Notes: generated from the sequence alone by a model not told the origin. A DNA stretch of 16,065 nt from DASZHC01 sp035938215 (GCA_035938215.1 DASZHC010000232.1:1-16065); one strand, 5' to 3'; positions 6,996 to 14,571 are shown, numbered from the stretch's first letter. Numbers and translations: made by a program.

Positions 6996-7285
6996 AGCTG
7001 CCGGTAATGCCCCAGGGGATGTTCTGACACATACATCAGCCATCCGCTAGGGCATCACGCACCCAAGCCGGGTCCGGAATGCGAATACACTCCAGAGCCG
7101 ATCCGGTCCCGGCGCGAGAGAACGTTAGTGTCCTGTCCCCGAAATAAGATGCCATTCGTTGCGATCAAAATGGGCCGTCGGCAAGGCGGTCCGAGCGGAC
7201 TGGCGCTAGAGGGCGCATCCCGCTCCACTTTCTATATTTCCTGGTACTCTGGGTCTCTCCCGGACTGCATAAAGTAAATTAATCG
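6996..7285. other. Gene-free stretch
   Basis: About 290 bases with no supportable frame. Together with the AT-rich island to its left, this leaves nearly 500 bases without a gene. A minus-strand run near 7030-7120 (IRIPDPAWVRDALADG) has coding-like character but ends in stops and matches no family I know. Confidence 0.3.
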
Positions 7286-7447
7286 CTTCTGCGCAAGTAT
7301 GGTCCTCATGACGGGCTAACTCTTCTGGCGGACGAATTACTGCCTAATGCAAACACGATCGTGGAACTGGGTTACGACCACTTTTATCGGGATTGCGAGA
7401 TCAATCTGAAATCATTGGGATTGCCAATCTTGTCGCTGACGAATTGA
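7286..7447 (+). pseudogene. Possible alpha/beta-hydrolase C-terminal remnant
   Basis: A plus-strand frame opening after a TAA at 7280-7282 reads LLRKYGPHDGLTLLADELLP, then NANTIVELGYDHFYRD, and ends SLGLPILSLTN at a TGA. The arrangement 'gphDGlt.lad....p.s..vel..DHff' resembles the end of alpha/beta-hydrolase proteins, with the DG pair on the acid loop and DH carrying the catalytic His. There is no start codon and no N-terminal part; the same theme (FLYFLVLWVSPGLHKVN) appears just upstream, ending at that TAA. I consider it decayed coding DNA with moderate to low certainty about the family. Confidence 0.35.
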
Positions 7448-8039
7448 ATGTACGATAAGTCAAACGGAACAAAGTCTGATTCTGGAACGCAGGAATATTT
7501 GCTATTTTGAGCAACGCGCCACGGAAGCACTGCGGCTGAAGCGTAAGTCATCGTGTCCATCACATCCCCGCCCGCTACCGGGCAACCTCGTCTTAGCGAA
7601 GGCTACCACTGAATTTCTCCGGCGTCAAAAACACAGCCCGGACTGCCAGCTTCTTTGCGGTTTTTCGGCGAGGCCGCTTCACCCAATCGACGCTGCTCCC
7701 GACGCGAGTTTAGAATCCTTACATCTCGCCGGTCTGAGCGCGGCTTCCCTAGTGAATACCACCTTCTCACCCGTAGCGTTGCGGTGATAGGAAGGAACCG
7801 GCGTGCGCCCTATACCGCCAGCACACACCGGCGGATGTAACATCACTTTATCGTACGATTGAAGCACTTCCTTGCTTCCATGTTTGGACGGGAAACAGGA
7901 TCGAAGTATTCACTCGCTCAAAAATTGTCAGGCCTCGTGGCTGAAGGCGCAACATTTAGAGCCTGAGACAAATTACCGAGCTAAAAGGTGAAACTTGAGG
8001 CTTTTTTTCGACTCCTGACTGCGACCCGTATCGATAAAC
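7448..8039. other. Gene-free stretch
   Basis: About 590 bases without a gene I can support. Frames of around 60 codons exist on both strands near 7655-7867 but look random in composition and have no start context. A T-run (7 T, about 8003-8009) follows a weak stem formed by AGCCT near 7960 and AGGCT just before it. The 35-base separation makes a terminator unlikely. Confidence 0.35.
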
Positions 8040-8237
8040 TTAGTCGCACTTGCCGAAAATTGCCCAGACTGCGGGAATGGTTGTGAGCAACCCAACAGCT
8101 GCGAGGGTAGCACCTACGGCCTTTCGCCGCTCCGCCGTGAGTCGGTCGGCAAGAAGAAGGGCGACTCCAGCGCCGAGCATTGCGCGGGTAGCTATGATAA
8201 ATGCGAGTTCCGGCCGGCTAAGCTGAATTTCCTTCAC
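8040..8237 (-). CDS. Small two-helix membrane protein, unknown function
   Basis: The 65-residue product starts at GTG 8237 and reads KEIQLSRPELAFIIATRAML, GAGVALLLADRLTAERRKAV, GATLAAVGLLTTIPAVWAIF, GKCD. Two hydrophobic helices (about 11-30 and 41-60) flank a basic loop DRLTAERRK, so the loop is expected to be cytoplasmic with both termini outside. The sequence is strongly non-random: Arg/Lys lie only between the helices or at the N-terminus. I recall no named family, although 'isRPElal...R..LGaGigLLlAdrl...RRkavGwtL..vGalTTiPl' is a recurring small-protein pattern. It is convergent with nothing on its 3' side, and the secreted-protein gene starts 111 bases away on the other strand. Confidence 0.65.
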   Translation of the reverse strand: MKEIQLSRPELAFIIATRAMLGAGVALLLADRLTAERRKAVGATLAAVGLLTTIPAVWAIFGKCD

Positions 8238-8348
8238 GATGATACAAAAATCGTTGAGTTCACAAGGGAGTCAAACAAGGAATGCCGCCTCTTGGCACCC
8301 GAATTCGGGCGTGCGGTTTCTGGTACGAGTTGGTAATAGCGATGTTTC

Positions 8349-9263
8349 GTGTCAATTCCTTGCCGAAAGAAAGGCTTATCTCGGAACCATTTCCCCGGCA
8401 CTTTCTGGTTGATGATGATTCTGGCCTTACTGTCTCCGATGGGCGCGCGTCGGGCCAATGGCCAATGGGTTCCTCCGATGGAGCTGCAAAATGTGCCTGT
8501 CTTTGAAGACTGCGGAAAAACGCGCCACGGTGTAGGGGCAAGCATCCAGCCAAACCTGGTTTACCCGCGAGGCGCCATCTTCTTGTGTCCGGAACGTGAG
8601 CGCGAGATCGATAGGCGGCATCCGGGTGCTTCCCGATTTTTCCTGGCACATGAATATGGACATCTCGCATTGCATACCCGCGAGGAGGCGGTTGCCGACG
8701 AGTGGGCGGCGAAGCAGTTGGCCGCGATTCCTTCTGAACGAGGCACGTTGCGTTCGGCGCTGATGCATTTTGTCGAAGAGGGTCGCATATTTGATCCGCT
8801 TTATGGAACGGGACTGGACCGGGGACTTCGCATTGCCCAAGCTGCCCGACTACCTCAAAATGAGTGGCCCGCCGAACTCGTTACGTACGCGAAATCGGAA
8901 GCCGACAAGAGCGCGAGCCAAACGACGCTGACTCTGAAAATGGCGGAGGGATACGCCAACGCGGCGCAGATGACCATCGTTTTGGATGGAAAACCGCTTG
9001 GGTTTTTGAGCAACGTTGACGAAATTAGAGTTTTGCGGTTGCCGTCTTTGCCGCCCGGGCGGCATTTGCTGGAGGCAGAGCAGGTGTGGATCTTTCACGT
9101 CGAAGCAGGCGTTCAAAAAGTGGAGGTCGCACGTGGATTGCGCGCTGAAACCGAATTTGAGCCCGGAGGAAGACGCCTTGCGATCACTTTTCAATTTGAT
9201 GGTGAATCGGTCGCGATTCGGGTCGTTCCGGATCGCTATCCGCCCGGTCACTTGCCCCAGTAG
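8349..9263 (+). CDS. Exported zincin-like protein with HEYGH motif
   Basis: The frame from GTG 8349 encodes 304 residues. A hydrophobic stretch (about 19-31, FWLMMILALLSPMG) followed by ARRANGQ suggests a signal peptide; an ATG at 8412 would give a shorter one. The domain FFLAHEYGHLALHTREEAVA runs from residue 97, with HExxH at 101-105 and E113, A116, D117 forming an 'ExxADxxA' pattern eight residues later. In gluzincin peptidases the two His and a following Glu bind zinc. Here the spacing is short and recalls M78/ImmA-like layouts. Residues 190-304 look beta-rich, with VLDGKPLGFLSNVDEIRVLR and LPPGRHLLEAEQVWIFHVE like a PEGA-type fold. It is probably a periplasmic metalloprotease or an inactive relative; the substrate is unknown. 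It has no operon partner. Confidence 0.7.
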   Translation: MSIPCRKKGLSRNHFPGTFWLMMILALLSPMGARRANGQWVPPMELQNVPVFEDCGKTRHGVGASIQPNLVYPRGAIFLCPEREREIDRRHPGASRFFLAHEYGHLALHTREEAVADEWAAKQLAAIPSERGTLRSALMHFVEEGRIFDPLYGTGLDRGLRIAQAARLPQNEWPAELVTYAKSEADKSASQTTLTLKMAEGYANAAQMTIVLDGKPLGFLSNVDEIRVLRLPSLPPGRHLLEAEQVWIFHVEAGVQKVEVARGLRAETEFEPGGRRLAITFQFDGESVAIRVVPDRYPPGHLPQ

Positions 9264-9654
9264 TCCGCAAACTTTTCAATTCCCATGCCTATCCCGCGTC
9301 CCATCCTACGTTAACGGCCATTGGCGATACGTTTGCCGAGGGTTGTCGCTCCCTTTCCGTCAACCGGCGATTTTCTTACGAACCAGTCTTTATTCCCATC
9401 GCGCGAACCCCCATGGAAGATCAACATCCTCCGTGCTCTTCGTGCCCTCCGTGCGATGCTTCTTCTCGGTTTCTGGTGCTGCCCCGGTTGAGCCGCCCAA
9501 GAAATGGCCTTCTGATGAACCATGAAAAGGACAAAAGGCTCGCGCGAAGGACACGGTGGTCACGGAATGGCTGGATACGTCAACAGGTGTTCTCAAAACA
9601 GCTCAAGGTAGTCGGGTGCCGACATCAGCCTTGCATGCTGACCGAATCGATAGG
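9264..9654. other. Gene-free intergenic stretch with short imperfect repeats
   Basis: About 390 bases between convergent genes. A 9-base unit is repeated in tandem: CCTCCGTGC (9428-9436), TCTTCGTGC (9437-9445) and CCTCCGTGC (9446-9454). On the minus strand this reads as a Ser/Thr/Glu-rich run (HRTEGTKSTEDVD) in an otherwise unremarkable frame, the look of a spurious ORF crossing a dispersed intergenic repeat. No T-rich terminator is visible on either side. Confidence 0.45.
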
Positions 9655-10809
9655 CTAAGCTGCGAGGAAACCGCGACTCATTGATCGAAGCTTTTCCACT
9701 GCGTTTGGGATAATTCGCAATACCTGCTCGACTTCCGCCTCAGAATTGAAGCGGCTGAATGAGAAACGCAGGCTCCCGCGTGCATGAGCATTTGAGAACC
9801 CCATTGCCTTTAGAACGTGTGACGGCTCCAGAGACCCGGCAGTGCACGCCGAACCCGCTGAACAACAAATCCCGCGTTGGTCCAAGAGCATAAGCATTCC
9901 CTCCGAGTCAACGCCCTCAATCGCGAGATTGGAAGTGTTAGGTAGTCGCCGGGTTCGATTACCATTGATTTGAAGAGATGAGACGTTCTCCAGCAGTCCC
10001 TCCTCAAATCGATCCCGGAGAGCCTTGACCCGGACACTGTCTTCCTTCAGCGCAGCAAAAGCTAACTCGGCCGCGCGGCCCAGAGCCACAATTGAAGCCG
10101 TATTTTCGGTGCCACCGCGTTTTTTGTTTTCCTGACCGCCACCCAGCAGATAAGGATTAAACTTGGTGCGACGGTTCACATAAAGCGCCGCAACCCCCTT
10201 TGGCGCATGCAGTTTGTGTCCGGAGAGAGACAGGAGACTGATCGGTGCGCGGCCGAGATCAATATCGATCTTTCCCACAGCCTGAACCGCGTCCGTATGA
10301 AAGAGAGTACCTTTGGATCGGCATATTTCCGCCGCCTCCTCGATTGGAAAAAGCACGCCCGTCTCATTATTCGCCCACATCAGAGAAACGATCGCGGTAT
10401 CCTGGCGAATGGCGCTCTGCAATTCGTTGAGATTGATCATCCCGGTCGAATCAACATCCAGCCAGGTGACTTCATAGCCGCGGCGCGCCAATGCTTCGGC
10501 GTGTTTAATTATTGCGCTATGCTCCACCTTGCTGGTGACCAGATGCTTTCGGTCGGGATCAATTAATAGTGCGGATTGGATCGCGCTATTGTCGGACTCT
10601 GTTCCGCAGCTCGTGAAAACGATCTCCGTCGGCTGGCATCGCAGCAGGGCCGCTACCTGCTCCCGTGCGGTAGCAACCGCCTTCGCCGCAGCCCTGCCGA
10701 AGGAATAGATACTTGAAGGGTTGCCGTATTGGTTCTCGAGAAAGGGAACCATGACCTGCAGCACAAGGGGATCCAGCTGGGTTGTGGCGTTGTTATCGAA
10801 ATAAATCAT
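9655..10809 (-). CDS. nifS: Cysteine desulfurase, NifS/IscS class (group I)
   Basis: This 384-residue PLP enzyme takes sulfur from cysteine, leaving alanine and an enzyme persulfide, to supply Fe-S clusters or thio-cofactors in the cytoplasm. The family hallmarks are intact: IYFDNNATT at 2-10, TESDNSAI at 70-77, His97 in VEHSAI, NNETG at 147-151, HTDAVQ at 171-176, the PLP Lys199 in SLSGHKLHAPKG, RGGTENT at 231-237, and the catalytic Cys322 in SAGSACTAGSLEPSHVL, whose extended loop is of group I type. The length is normal. The start ATG overlaps the stop of the LAB_N gene (ATGA at 10806-10809), so the two are translated together. No iscU, iscR or tRNA-thiolation gene is beside it, so NifS/IscS/other cannot be separated. 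I use nifS as the family name. Confidence 0.93.
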   Translation of the reverse strand: MIYFDNNATTQLDPLVLQVMVPFLENQYGNPSSIYSFGRAAAKAVATAREQVAALLRCQPTEIVFTSCGTESDNSAIQSALLIDPDRKHLVTSKVEHSAIIKHAEALARRGYEVTWLDVDSTGMINLNELQSAIRQDTAIVSLMWANNETGVLFPIEEAAEICRSKGTLFHTDAVQAVGKIDIDLGRAPISLLSLSGHKLHAPKGVAALYVNRRTKFNPYLLGGGQENKKRGGTENTASIVALGRAAELAFAALKEDSVRVKALRDRFEEGLLENVSSLQINGNRTRRLPNTSNLAIEGVDSEGMLMLLDQRGICCSAGSACTAGSLEPSHVLKAMGFSNAHARGSLRFSFSRFNSEAEVEQVLRIIPNAVEKLRSMSRGFLAA

Positions 10810-11177
10810 AAAAGATCCCTACCTGGCACGGTCTCCGACTCCTTGGGTGCTTCGGAGAATCTTTTTACCTTCCTTTCGGCCAGCACTTCGCGCCATTTCA
10901 AATACAGATTTCTGATGTACAAGGGCAACGGCGCCAGAGTCATAAGCACGCCAACCGAATCGCGACGGTAGATGGCAAAATAGCTCAAAGCCAAGAGGCT
11001 GCCCAGCACGCTGCACTCCCAGAAACCGACTGGAATGATGCTCTTTTTTGCGCGTTCCGAGGCGATCCACTGAAGGAAGAAACGAATCGAGAAAATAGCG
11101 CTGCCCGACCACCCGACAATCTTCCAGGGTGTGACCACGATTAAGGCTAATAAGGCTGAAGGGTTTAACCACTCCAT
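10806..11177 (-). CDS. LAB_N-domain membrane protein (lipid-A biosynthesis N-terminal domain family)
   Basis: The 123-residue protein starts at ATG 11177 (MEWLNPSALLALIVVTPWKI) and shows the LAB_N pattern: hydrophobic VVTPWKIVGWSGSAIFSIRF, then FLQWIASERAKKSIIPVGFW (QW at 36-37, SER at 40-42, P49, FW at 52-53), then SLLALSYFAIYRRDSV (Y70, RRD at 71-73). Three or four membrane segments are expected, followed by a polar tail from about 95 to 123. LAB_N proteins are found alone or beside glycosyltransferases linked to lipid A or cell-envelope sugars; the activity is not established. The frame stays open upstream to 11492, but that part runs through a palindromic repeat and is not LAB_N-like, so I reject it. 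The 4-base ATGA overlap with nifS downstream is notable. Confidence 0.85.
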   Translation of the reverse strand: MEWLNPSALLALIVVTPWKIVGWSGSAIFSIRFFLQWIASERAKKSIIPVGFWECSVLGSLLALSYFAIYRRDSVGVLMTLAPLPLYIRNLYLKWREVLAERKVKRFSEAPKESETVPGRDLL

Positions 11178-11524
11178 TCGGCCATATCGCACCGAAAAGG
11201 GAGCTTGACAAGGGACGGGGCGAACGCCTCGGGACGGGAGAATGGGCCATCGCTGCTGATAGCGAGAACCGAAAAGATCGCTGAAAGGCGTTGCTTGAAA
11301 CGCGCGGGCCTCGCCGACTCGTCCGACGAGGAATTCGTTCATTTGGCCTCCGTGCCGTCCCATTTTTCTCATTGTTATAGAGCCAGAAATGATTAGTCGG
11401 ACAGCACGGAGGCCGTCCCTCCCAAGAAAAACGACCAGCACGCTGTCTCGTATAACGCGTGCGCGAACAGAGACCCCAAGTTCCTTGCACAAGTTACAGA
11501 GCCGCAGGTCCTTGTGAATGCCAG
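11178..11524. other. Gene-free stretch upstream of the LAB_N gene
   Basis: About 347 bases between the LAB_N and DUF983-like genes, both on the minus strand. It contains the long inverted repeat at 11345-11414 and no convincing gene. Its length and the repeat argue against the DUF983-like gene being in one operon with LAB_N-nifS. Confidence 0.45.
11345..11414. repeat. GC-rich inverted repeat, REP-like
   Basis: GGCCTCCGTGCCGTCC (11345-11360) pairs with GGACAGCACGGAGGCC (11399-11414) at 15 of 16 positions, with a 38-base AT-richer loop. Such 'CACGGAGGCCGTCCC' arms look like a dispersed extragenic palindrome rather than a promoter element. The arm differs from the hairpin at 6555-6615, so two repeat families are present in the window. 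Confidence 0.7.
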
Positions 11525-12031
11525 TTAGACTTTTCCAATCGGTTGGAAGCCTGGGCTCTTCGGCGGCGACACGGGCGGTTCGATTCGCTGATCGCCGCCA
11601 TCATCTTCGCCGTGGTGGGGATCGAAAAAGAGGTCAAATGCGAGGAAGAATGCTTTCGAATGCCGGGCGAAGAAAAAATTGAATATCGGCATAGGTATGA
11701 TGGTCAGTGTTAGAACCAACCAGATCGGAAGCCTCAGCCAAAAATCGAGTACGAGATAAATGAGAAGTCCAAGAAGTGCGCCGGCGCCATAGTTGATGGC
11801 GAAAATCGAGAGGAGAAAGTATCCGGGTTCGCGCTCGTAAGGATAGCCACAACGTGGGCAGCCATCGAGAGGCATGAACCAGTCTTGGAGAGAGCGGACC
11901 TTGTAGGACGGGACAAAAAGGGGCCGCTCGCCGCAAGTTGGGCATTTCCACCTTGCGGCGTTCGCCATCATCCACAAGAAACGGTCGAACGCATACTCAG
12001 GAGGTCCGGGGTGATCCGAATGGGATCCCAT
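11525..12031 (-). CDS. DUF983-like zinc-ribbon membrane protein
   Basis: The 168-residue protein (ATG 12031, preceded by AGG about 8 bases upstream) has an N-terminal zinc-ribbon of two CxxC pairs: CPTC (C30, C33) and CPRC (C58, C61), with GERPLFVPSYKV between them and GYPYEREPGYF after. Two or three membrane helices follow (about 71-95, 102-122). It ends in a polar tail with acidic (GEDDGGDQ) and Pro-rich parts. This matches the DUF983 layout 'CPrCgegrlf.g.l.v...C..CG..y....gd', although the usual GDGPA after the ribbon is EPGYF here. DUF983 proteins have no assigned activity that I can name. A TTG two codons upstream is an alternative start. It is divergent from the ketosynthase pair, with 106 bases between them. 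Confidence 0.78.
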   Translation of the reverse strand: MGSHSDHPGPPEYAFDRFLWMMANAARWKCPTCGERPLFVPSYKVRSLQDWFMPLDGCPRCGYPYEREPGYFLLSIFAINYGAGALLGLLIYLVLDFWLRLPIWLVLTLTIIPMPIFNFFFARHSKAFFLAFDLFFDPHHGEDDGGDQRIEPPVSPPKSPGFQPIGKV

Positions 12032-12137
12032 AAGCAAGCCTAGTCTCTAATGTAGCTAGCGCAAGCGGCAAGGCGAAAGTTGGTTTCGAGACAACCGATT
12101 TGAAGTCGTTGACCGCCAAACGAGGAACGGGAGAATA

Positions 12138-13340
12138 ATGAGTATGGTGAGCGCAATCAGGCGAGTTTTCGTCACCGGTCTTGGCATCGTTTCACCGCTT
12201 GGTCCCGATTCTGATTCAAATTTGCAATCCTTGCTTTGCGCTCGAGACGCTGTGACGACTGTCGGAAGCTTTGATGTTTCCCGGACCCGCTGCAAAACCG
12301 CGGGGCAAATACCGGACGAATGGATGAAGGATGCCTTTCCGCGACGGCGTAGCTCTTCGCGTTTGCACCGGAGTGCGCGCATGGTGGCCATGGCTTTACA
12401 TGAAGCGCGCGAATCTGCCAAAAGTCCCTGTCCCGAGTTGCTGATTGTTGGGACAACGAGCGGAGGCATGAGTTACGGAGAGTTGTATTATCGCCGATTG
12501 CTCGCGACACACTCGCGCAAAGGATTAGCGCGACTAGTTGGAAACTACATGCCGCAAAAACCCGTGTTGGATGCGTTGAACGCGAACGGGTTGCGAATTC
12601 CCACGCAGATCGTTGCAAACGCATGCTCATCCGGGTCGAACGCAATTGGCCATGGATTCGAGTTAGTTCGATCCGGGCTCCGGGGATGCGTCGCGTGCGG
12701 GGGATACGATCCGATTTGTGAGCTGGTCTTCGTCGGTTTTGATTCGCTGCAAGCAGCGACTTCTGAGAAAATTCGGCCTTTTGACAGGGAAAGATCCGGA
12801 ATGGTTTTAGGTGAGGGTGCTTCGTTCCTGATACTGGAGTCCGAAGAGTCGACTACAGCGAGAGGAGCCACTGCCCTTGCTGAAGTTGTTGGCTACGGCA
12901 TGGCGAACGACACTTACCATCTCACGCAGCCGCACCCATCCGGAATAGGTCCAAAGCTCGCGATGCAGCGTGCGCTTCGGTCCGGAGGCATCGATCCCGA
13001 GGAAATCGACTATGTGAATGCCCACGGAACGGCGACCATATTCAATGATGCGACCGAAGGCTCTGCCATATCGGAGCTTCTCGACGATGTGCATGTCAGT
13101 TCCACGAAGTCGATGATGGGACACGCGTTGGGAGCCGCGGGAGCGATCGAAGCGGCTTTTTGCGTCCTTGCGTTGCGAGAGCAGTTTCTTCCTCCCAATA
13201 TCAATTTCGTTGAACCGGATCCGATCTGGAAATTCAAAGTTGTCGCAAACGCCTCGCGCTGGACACCCCTCCGATTTGCCCTTTCCAATTCGATCGGATT
13301 TGGTGGCGCGAATGCCACGCTTATTCTCAGGCGAGTATGA
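12138..13340 (+). CDS. Beta-ketoacyl-ACP synthase, FabF-like, complete active site
   Basis: A thiolase-fold ketosynthase of 400 residues starts at ATG 12138, with GGGAG just upstream (a second ATG lies two codons in). It condenses an acyl-thioester on an active Cys with malonyl-ACP in the cytoplasm. The landmarks are intact: FVTGLGIVSPLG at 11-22, the nucleophile Cys163 in NACSSGSNAIG, PFDRERSGMVLGEGA at 214-228, His296 in NAHGTAT, Lys324 in STKSMMGH, His329 in GHALGAAGAIEA, and the C-terminal NSIGFGGANATLIL. The length is close to FabF (about 410). No acyl carrier protein, ketoreductase or dehydratase lies nearby, so a role in primary fatty-acid synthesis is less likely than in a dedicated polyketide or lipid pathway. 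Its stop overlaps the next start (ATGA), indicating a stoichiometric partner. Confidence 0.92.
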   Translation: MSMVSAIRRVFVTGLGIVSPLGPDSDSNLQSLLCARDAVTTVGSFDVSRTRCKTAGQIPDEWMKDAFPRRRSSSRLHRSARMVAMALHEARESAKSPCPELLIVGTTSGGMSYGELYYRRLLATHSRKGLARLVGNYMPQKPVLDALNANGLRIPTQIVANACSSGSNAIGHGFELVRSGLRGCVACGGYDPICELVFVGFDSLQAATSEKIRPFDRERSGMVLGEGASFLILESEESTTARGATALAEVVGYGMANDTYHLTQPHPSGIGPKLAMQRALRSGGIDPEEIDYVNAHGTATIFNDATEGSAISELLDDVHVSSTKSMMGHALGAAGAIEAAFCVLALREQFLPPNINFVEPDPIWKFKVVANASRWTPLRFALSNSIGFGGANATLILRRV

Positions 13341-14464
13341 AGATTTTTGTTCAGGGAGTCGGCGCTGTCACTCCACTTGGTCCTACCGCGAGGGAGACAT
13401 GGGATCAGCTCTGTCAGGGGCAGCGAGCGCCGCGGAAAATAATGGCGAGTCGCCTCGGCAACCGGGAGTATTACTGGTGTCCCGTTCCTGCAAAGTTTGT
13501 ATCTGAGGCTGCCCGCCGACCTCGGCTCCGGAGATCCGGCACAGTCTCCCTTCTGGGAGCGGCCGCGGGATTTGACGCATTTGCGGATGCGGGATTGAAA
13601 CCTGCGCCTGAAATAAACGAACGGACCGCGATTGTTTTTGCGATTTGTTCGGGGAGCGTGATTTACACGCGCAGACTGTACCACGAGATAGTGACTCAGG
13701 GTGCGAATGCAGCGAGTCCCGTTTTGTTTCCCGAAACGGTCTACAACGCAGCAGCCAGTCATCTGGCCGCCTTGCTGGGCATCGACGAACGGTGTTACAC
13801 CTTGGTCGGAGATTCGTCCGTCGGGTTGAGCGCGCTCCATTTCGCGACGGAACTTCTGGCGATGCAGCCTGATCTTGATCGATGCCTTGTTGTCGGCGCC
13901 GAGGAAGCAGATTGGCTCCTGGCTGATGCATTCGCAAGCTGGCGAATGGCAACCACCAAGGAATTTTTTGAAGTTTACGGAAGTTCTGGTGGAACCATTT
14001 TTGCCGAAGGAGCAGCGGCGGTTCTGATCGGAAGAACCGGGTCTATCTGTCTCTCGGGATCATCTGCCGGGCAATCATTTTTTTCACACCGCGAAAGTGC
14101 TGCGGTCGCAGTCGAGTTCTTTGAAAGGTTGCATATTAAAGCAGCGCCTGACCTGATTGTAAGCAGCGCAAACGGTACGTTTGCTGATGATGTTGAAAGG
14201 GTGGTGTTTACACGGCTTTTCCATTCCGTGCCGGTTTATGCGCCGAAGCCGGCGGTCGGAGAAGCGCTTGGGGCGAGTGCGATCCTTCAGGTGGCACTGG
14301 CCGGCCTCGCTTTGCGCCACCGGCAGATACCGGGAACTCTCGACGCCGGTTCCAAACTTCAAACGGTGAACTGCCAAACGCGCGCCCACAGCGGCACCGA
14401 CGCGCTGGTCAGCTGCGTCGGATTCAATCAGCAAATCAATGCAGTTACCCTGCAGGTTTGTTAA
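13337..14464 (+). CDS. Ketosynthase-like partner lacking the catalytic Cys and both His (chain-length-factor-like)
   Basis: This 375-residue protein has the ketosynthase fold throughout: VQGVGAVTPLGPTARETW at 5-22, YTLVGDSSVGLSALHFA at 154-170, FAEGAAAVLIG at 222-232, SSANGTFADDVE at 276-287, APKPAVGEALGASAI at 302-316, and a C-terminal CVGFNQQINAVTL. By position against its neighbour, the active Cys is Asp159, the first His is Asn279 and the second His is Glu309, while Lys304 is kept. It therefore cannot condense by the usual mechanism, and resembles KS-beta/chain-length factors of type II polyketide and aryl-polyene-like systems, which pair with an active KS. The 4-base overlap with the FabF-like gene supports a heterodimer. 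Whether Asp159 decarboxylates malonyl-ACP, as the Gln of KS-beta may, is unknown. Confidence 0.85.
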   Translation: MKIFVQGVGAVTPLGPTARETWDQLCQGQRAPRKIMASRLGNREYYWCPVPAKFVSEAARRPRLRRSGTVSLLGAAAGFDAFADAGLKPAPEINERTAIVFAICSGSVIYTRRLYHEIVTQGANAASPVLFPETVYNAAASHLAALLGIDERCYTLVGDSSVGLSALHFATELLAMQPDLDRCLVVGAEEADWLLADAFASWRMATTKEFFEVYGSSGGTIFAEGAAAVLIGRTGSICLSGSSAGQSFFSHRESAAVAVEFFERLHIKAAPDLIVSSANGTFADDVERVVFTRLFHSVPVYAPKPAVGEALGASAILQVALAGLALRHRQIPGTLDAGSKLQTVNCQTRAHSGTDALVSCVGFNQQINAVTLQVC

Positions 14465-14549
14465 GCCCAGAAATTGGCCGTTCCTTGCCTGCCCGGTTCG
14501 GAGGGAGGGGCGAAGCTTGTCCTTTGTCCCTACCCCTATCCAGTCCGAC

Positions 14550-14571
14550 CTCGTTGCTCGTTGACTCGTTG
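14550..14571. repeat. Three copies of CTCGTTG
   Basis: CTCGTTG occurs at 14550-14556, 14557-14563 and 14565-14571, the last two separated by one A. It lies in the roughly 255-base gap between the ketosynthase pair and mntR. It is probably intergenic simple sequence. A role as a regulatory iteron is conceivable but not supported. Confidence 0.5.

Noticed and set aside
7440..7865. Near-inverted repeat ends (acgataag near 7455 and ctttatcgtac near 7846) as possible insertion-sequence termini
   Set aside because: Only about 8-11 bases match, no transposase lies between, and no flanking duplication is seen.
7950..8010. T-run after a weak stem as an intrinsic terminator
   Set aside because: The arms are only five bases and about 35 bases apart, and no gene ends there on the plus strand.
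9428..9454. Tandem CCTCCGTGC-like units as a CRISPR or minisatellite array
   Set aside because: There are only three imperfect 9-base units with no spacers and no array structure.
11178..11492. N-terminal extension of the LAB_N protein by 105 residues
   Set aside because: The extension crosses a palindromic repeat and matches nothing in the family. The LAB_N domain fits a start at 11177.
13010..13840. Minus-strand frame of 276 codons
   Set aside because: It spans the junction of the two ketosynthase genes in antisense and has no protein-family features.
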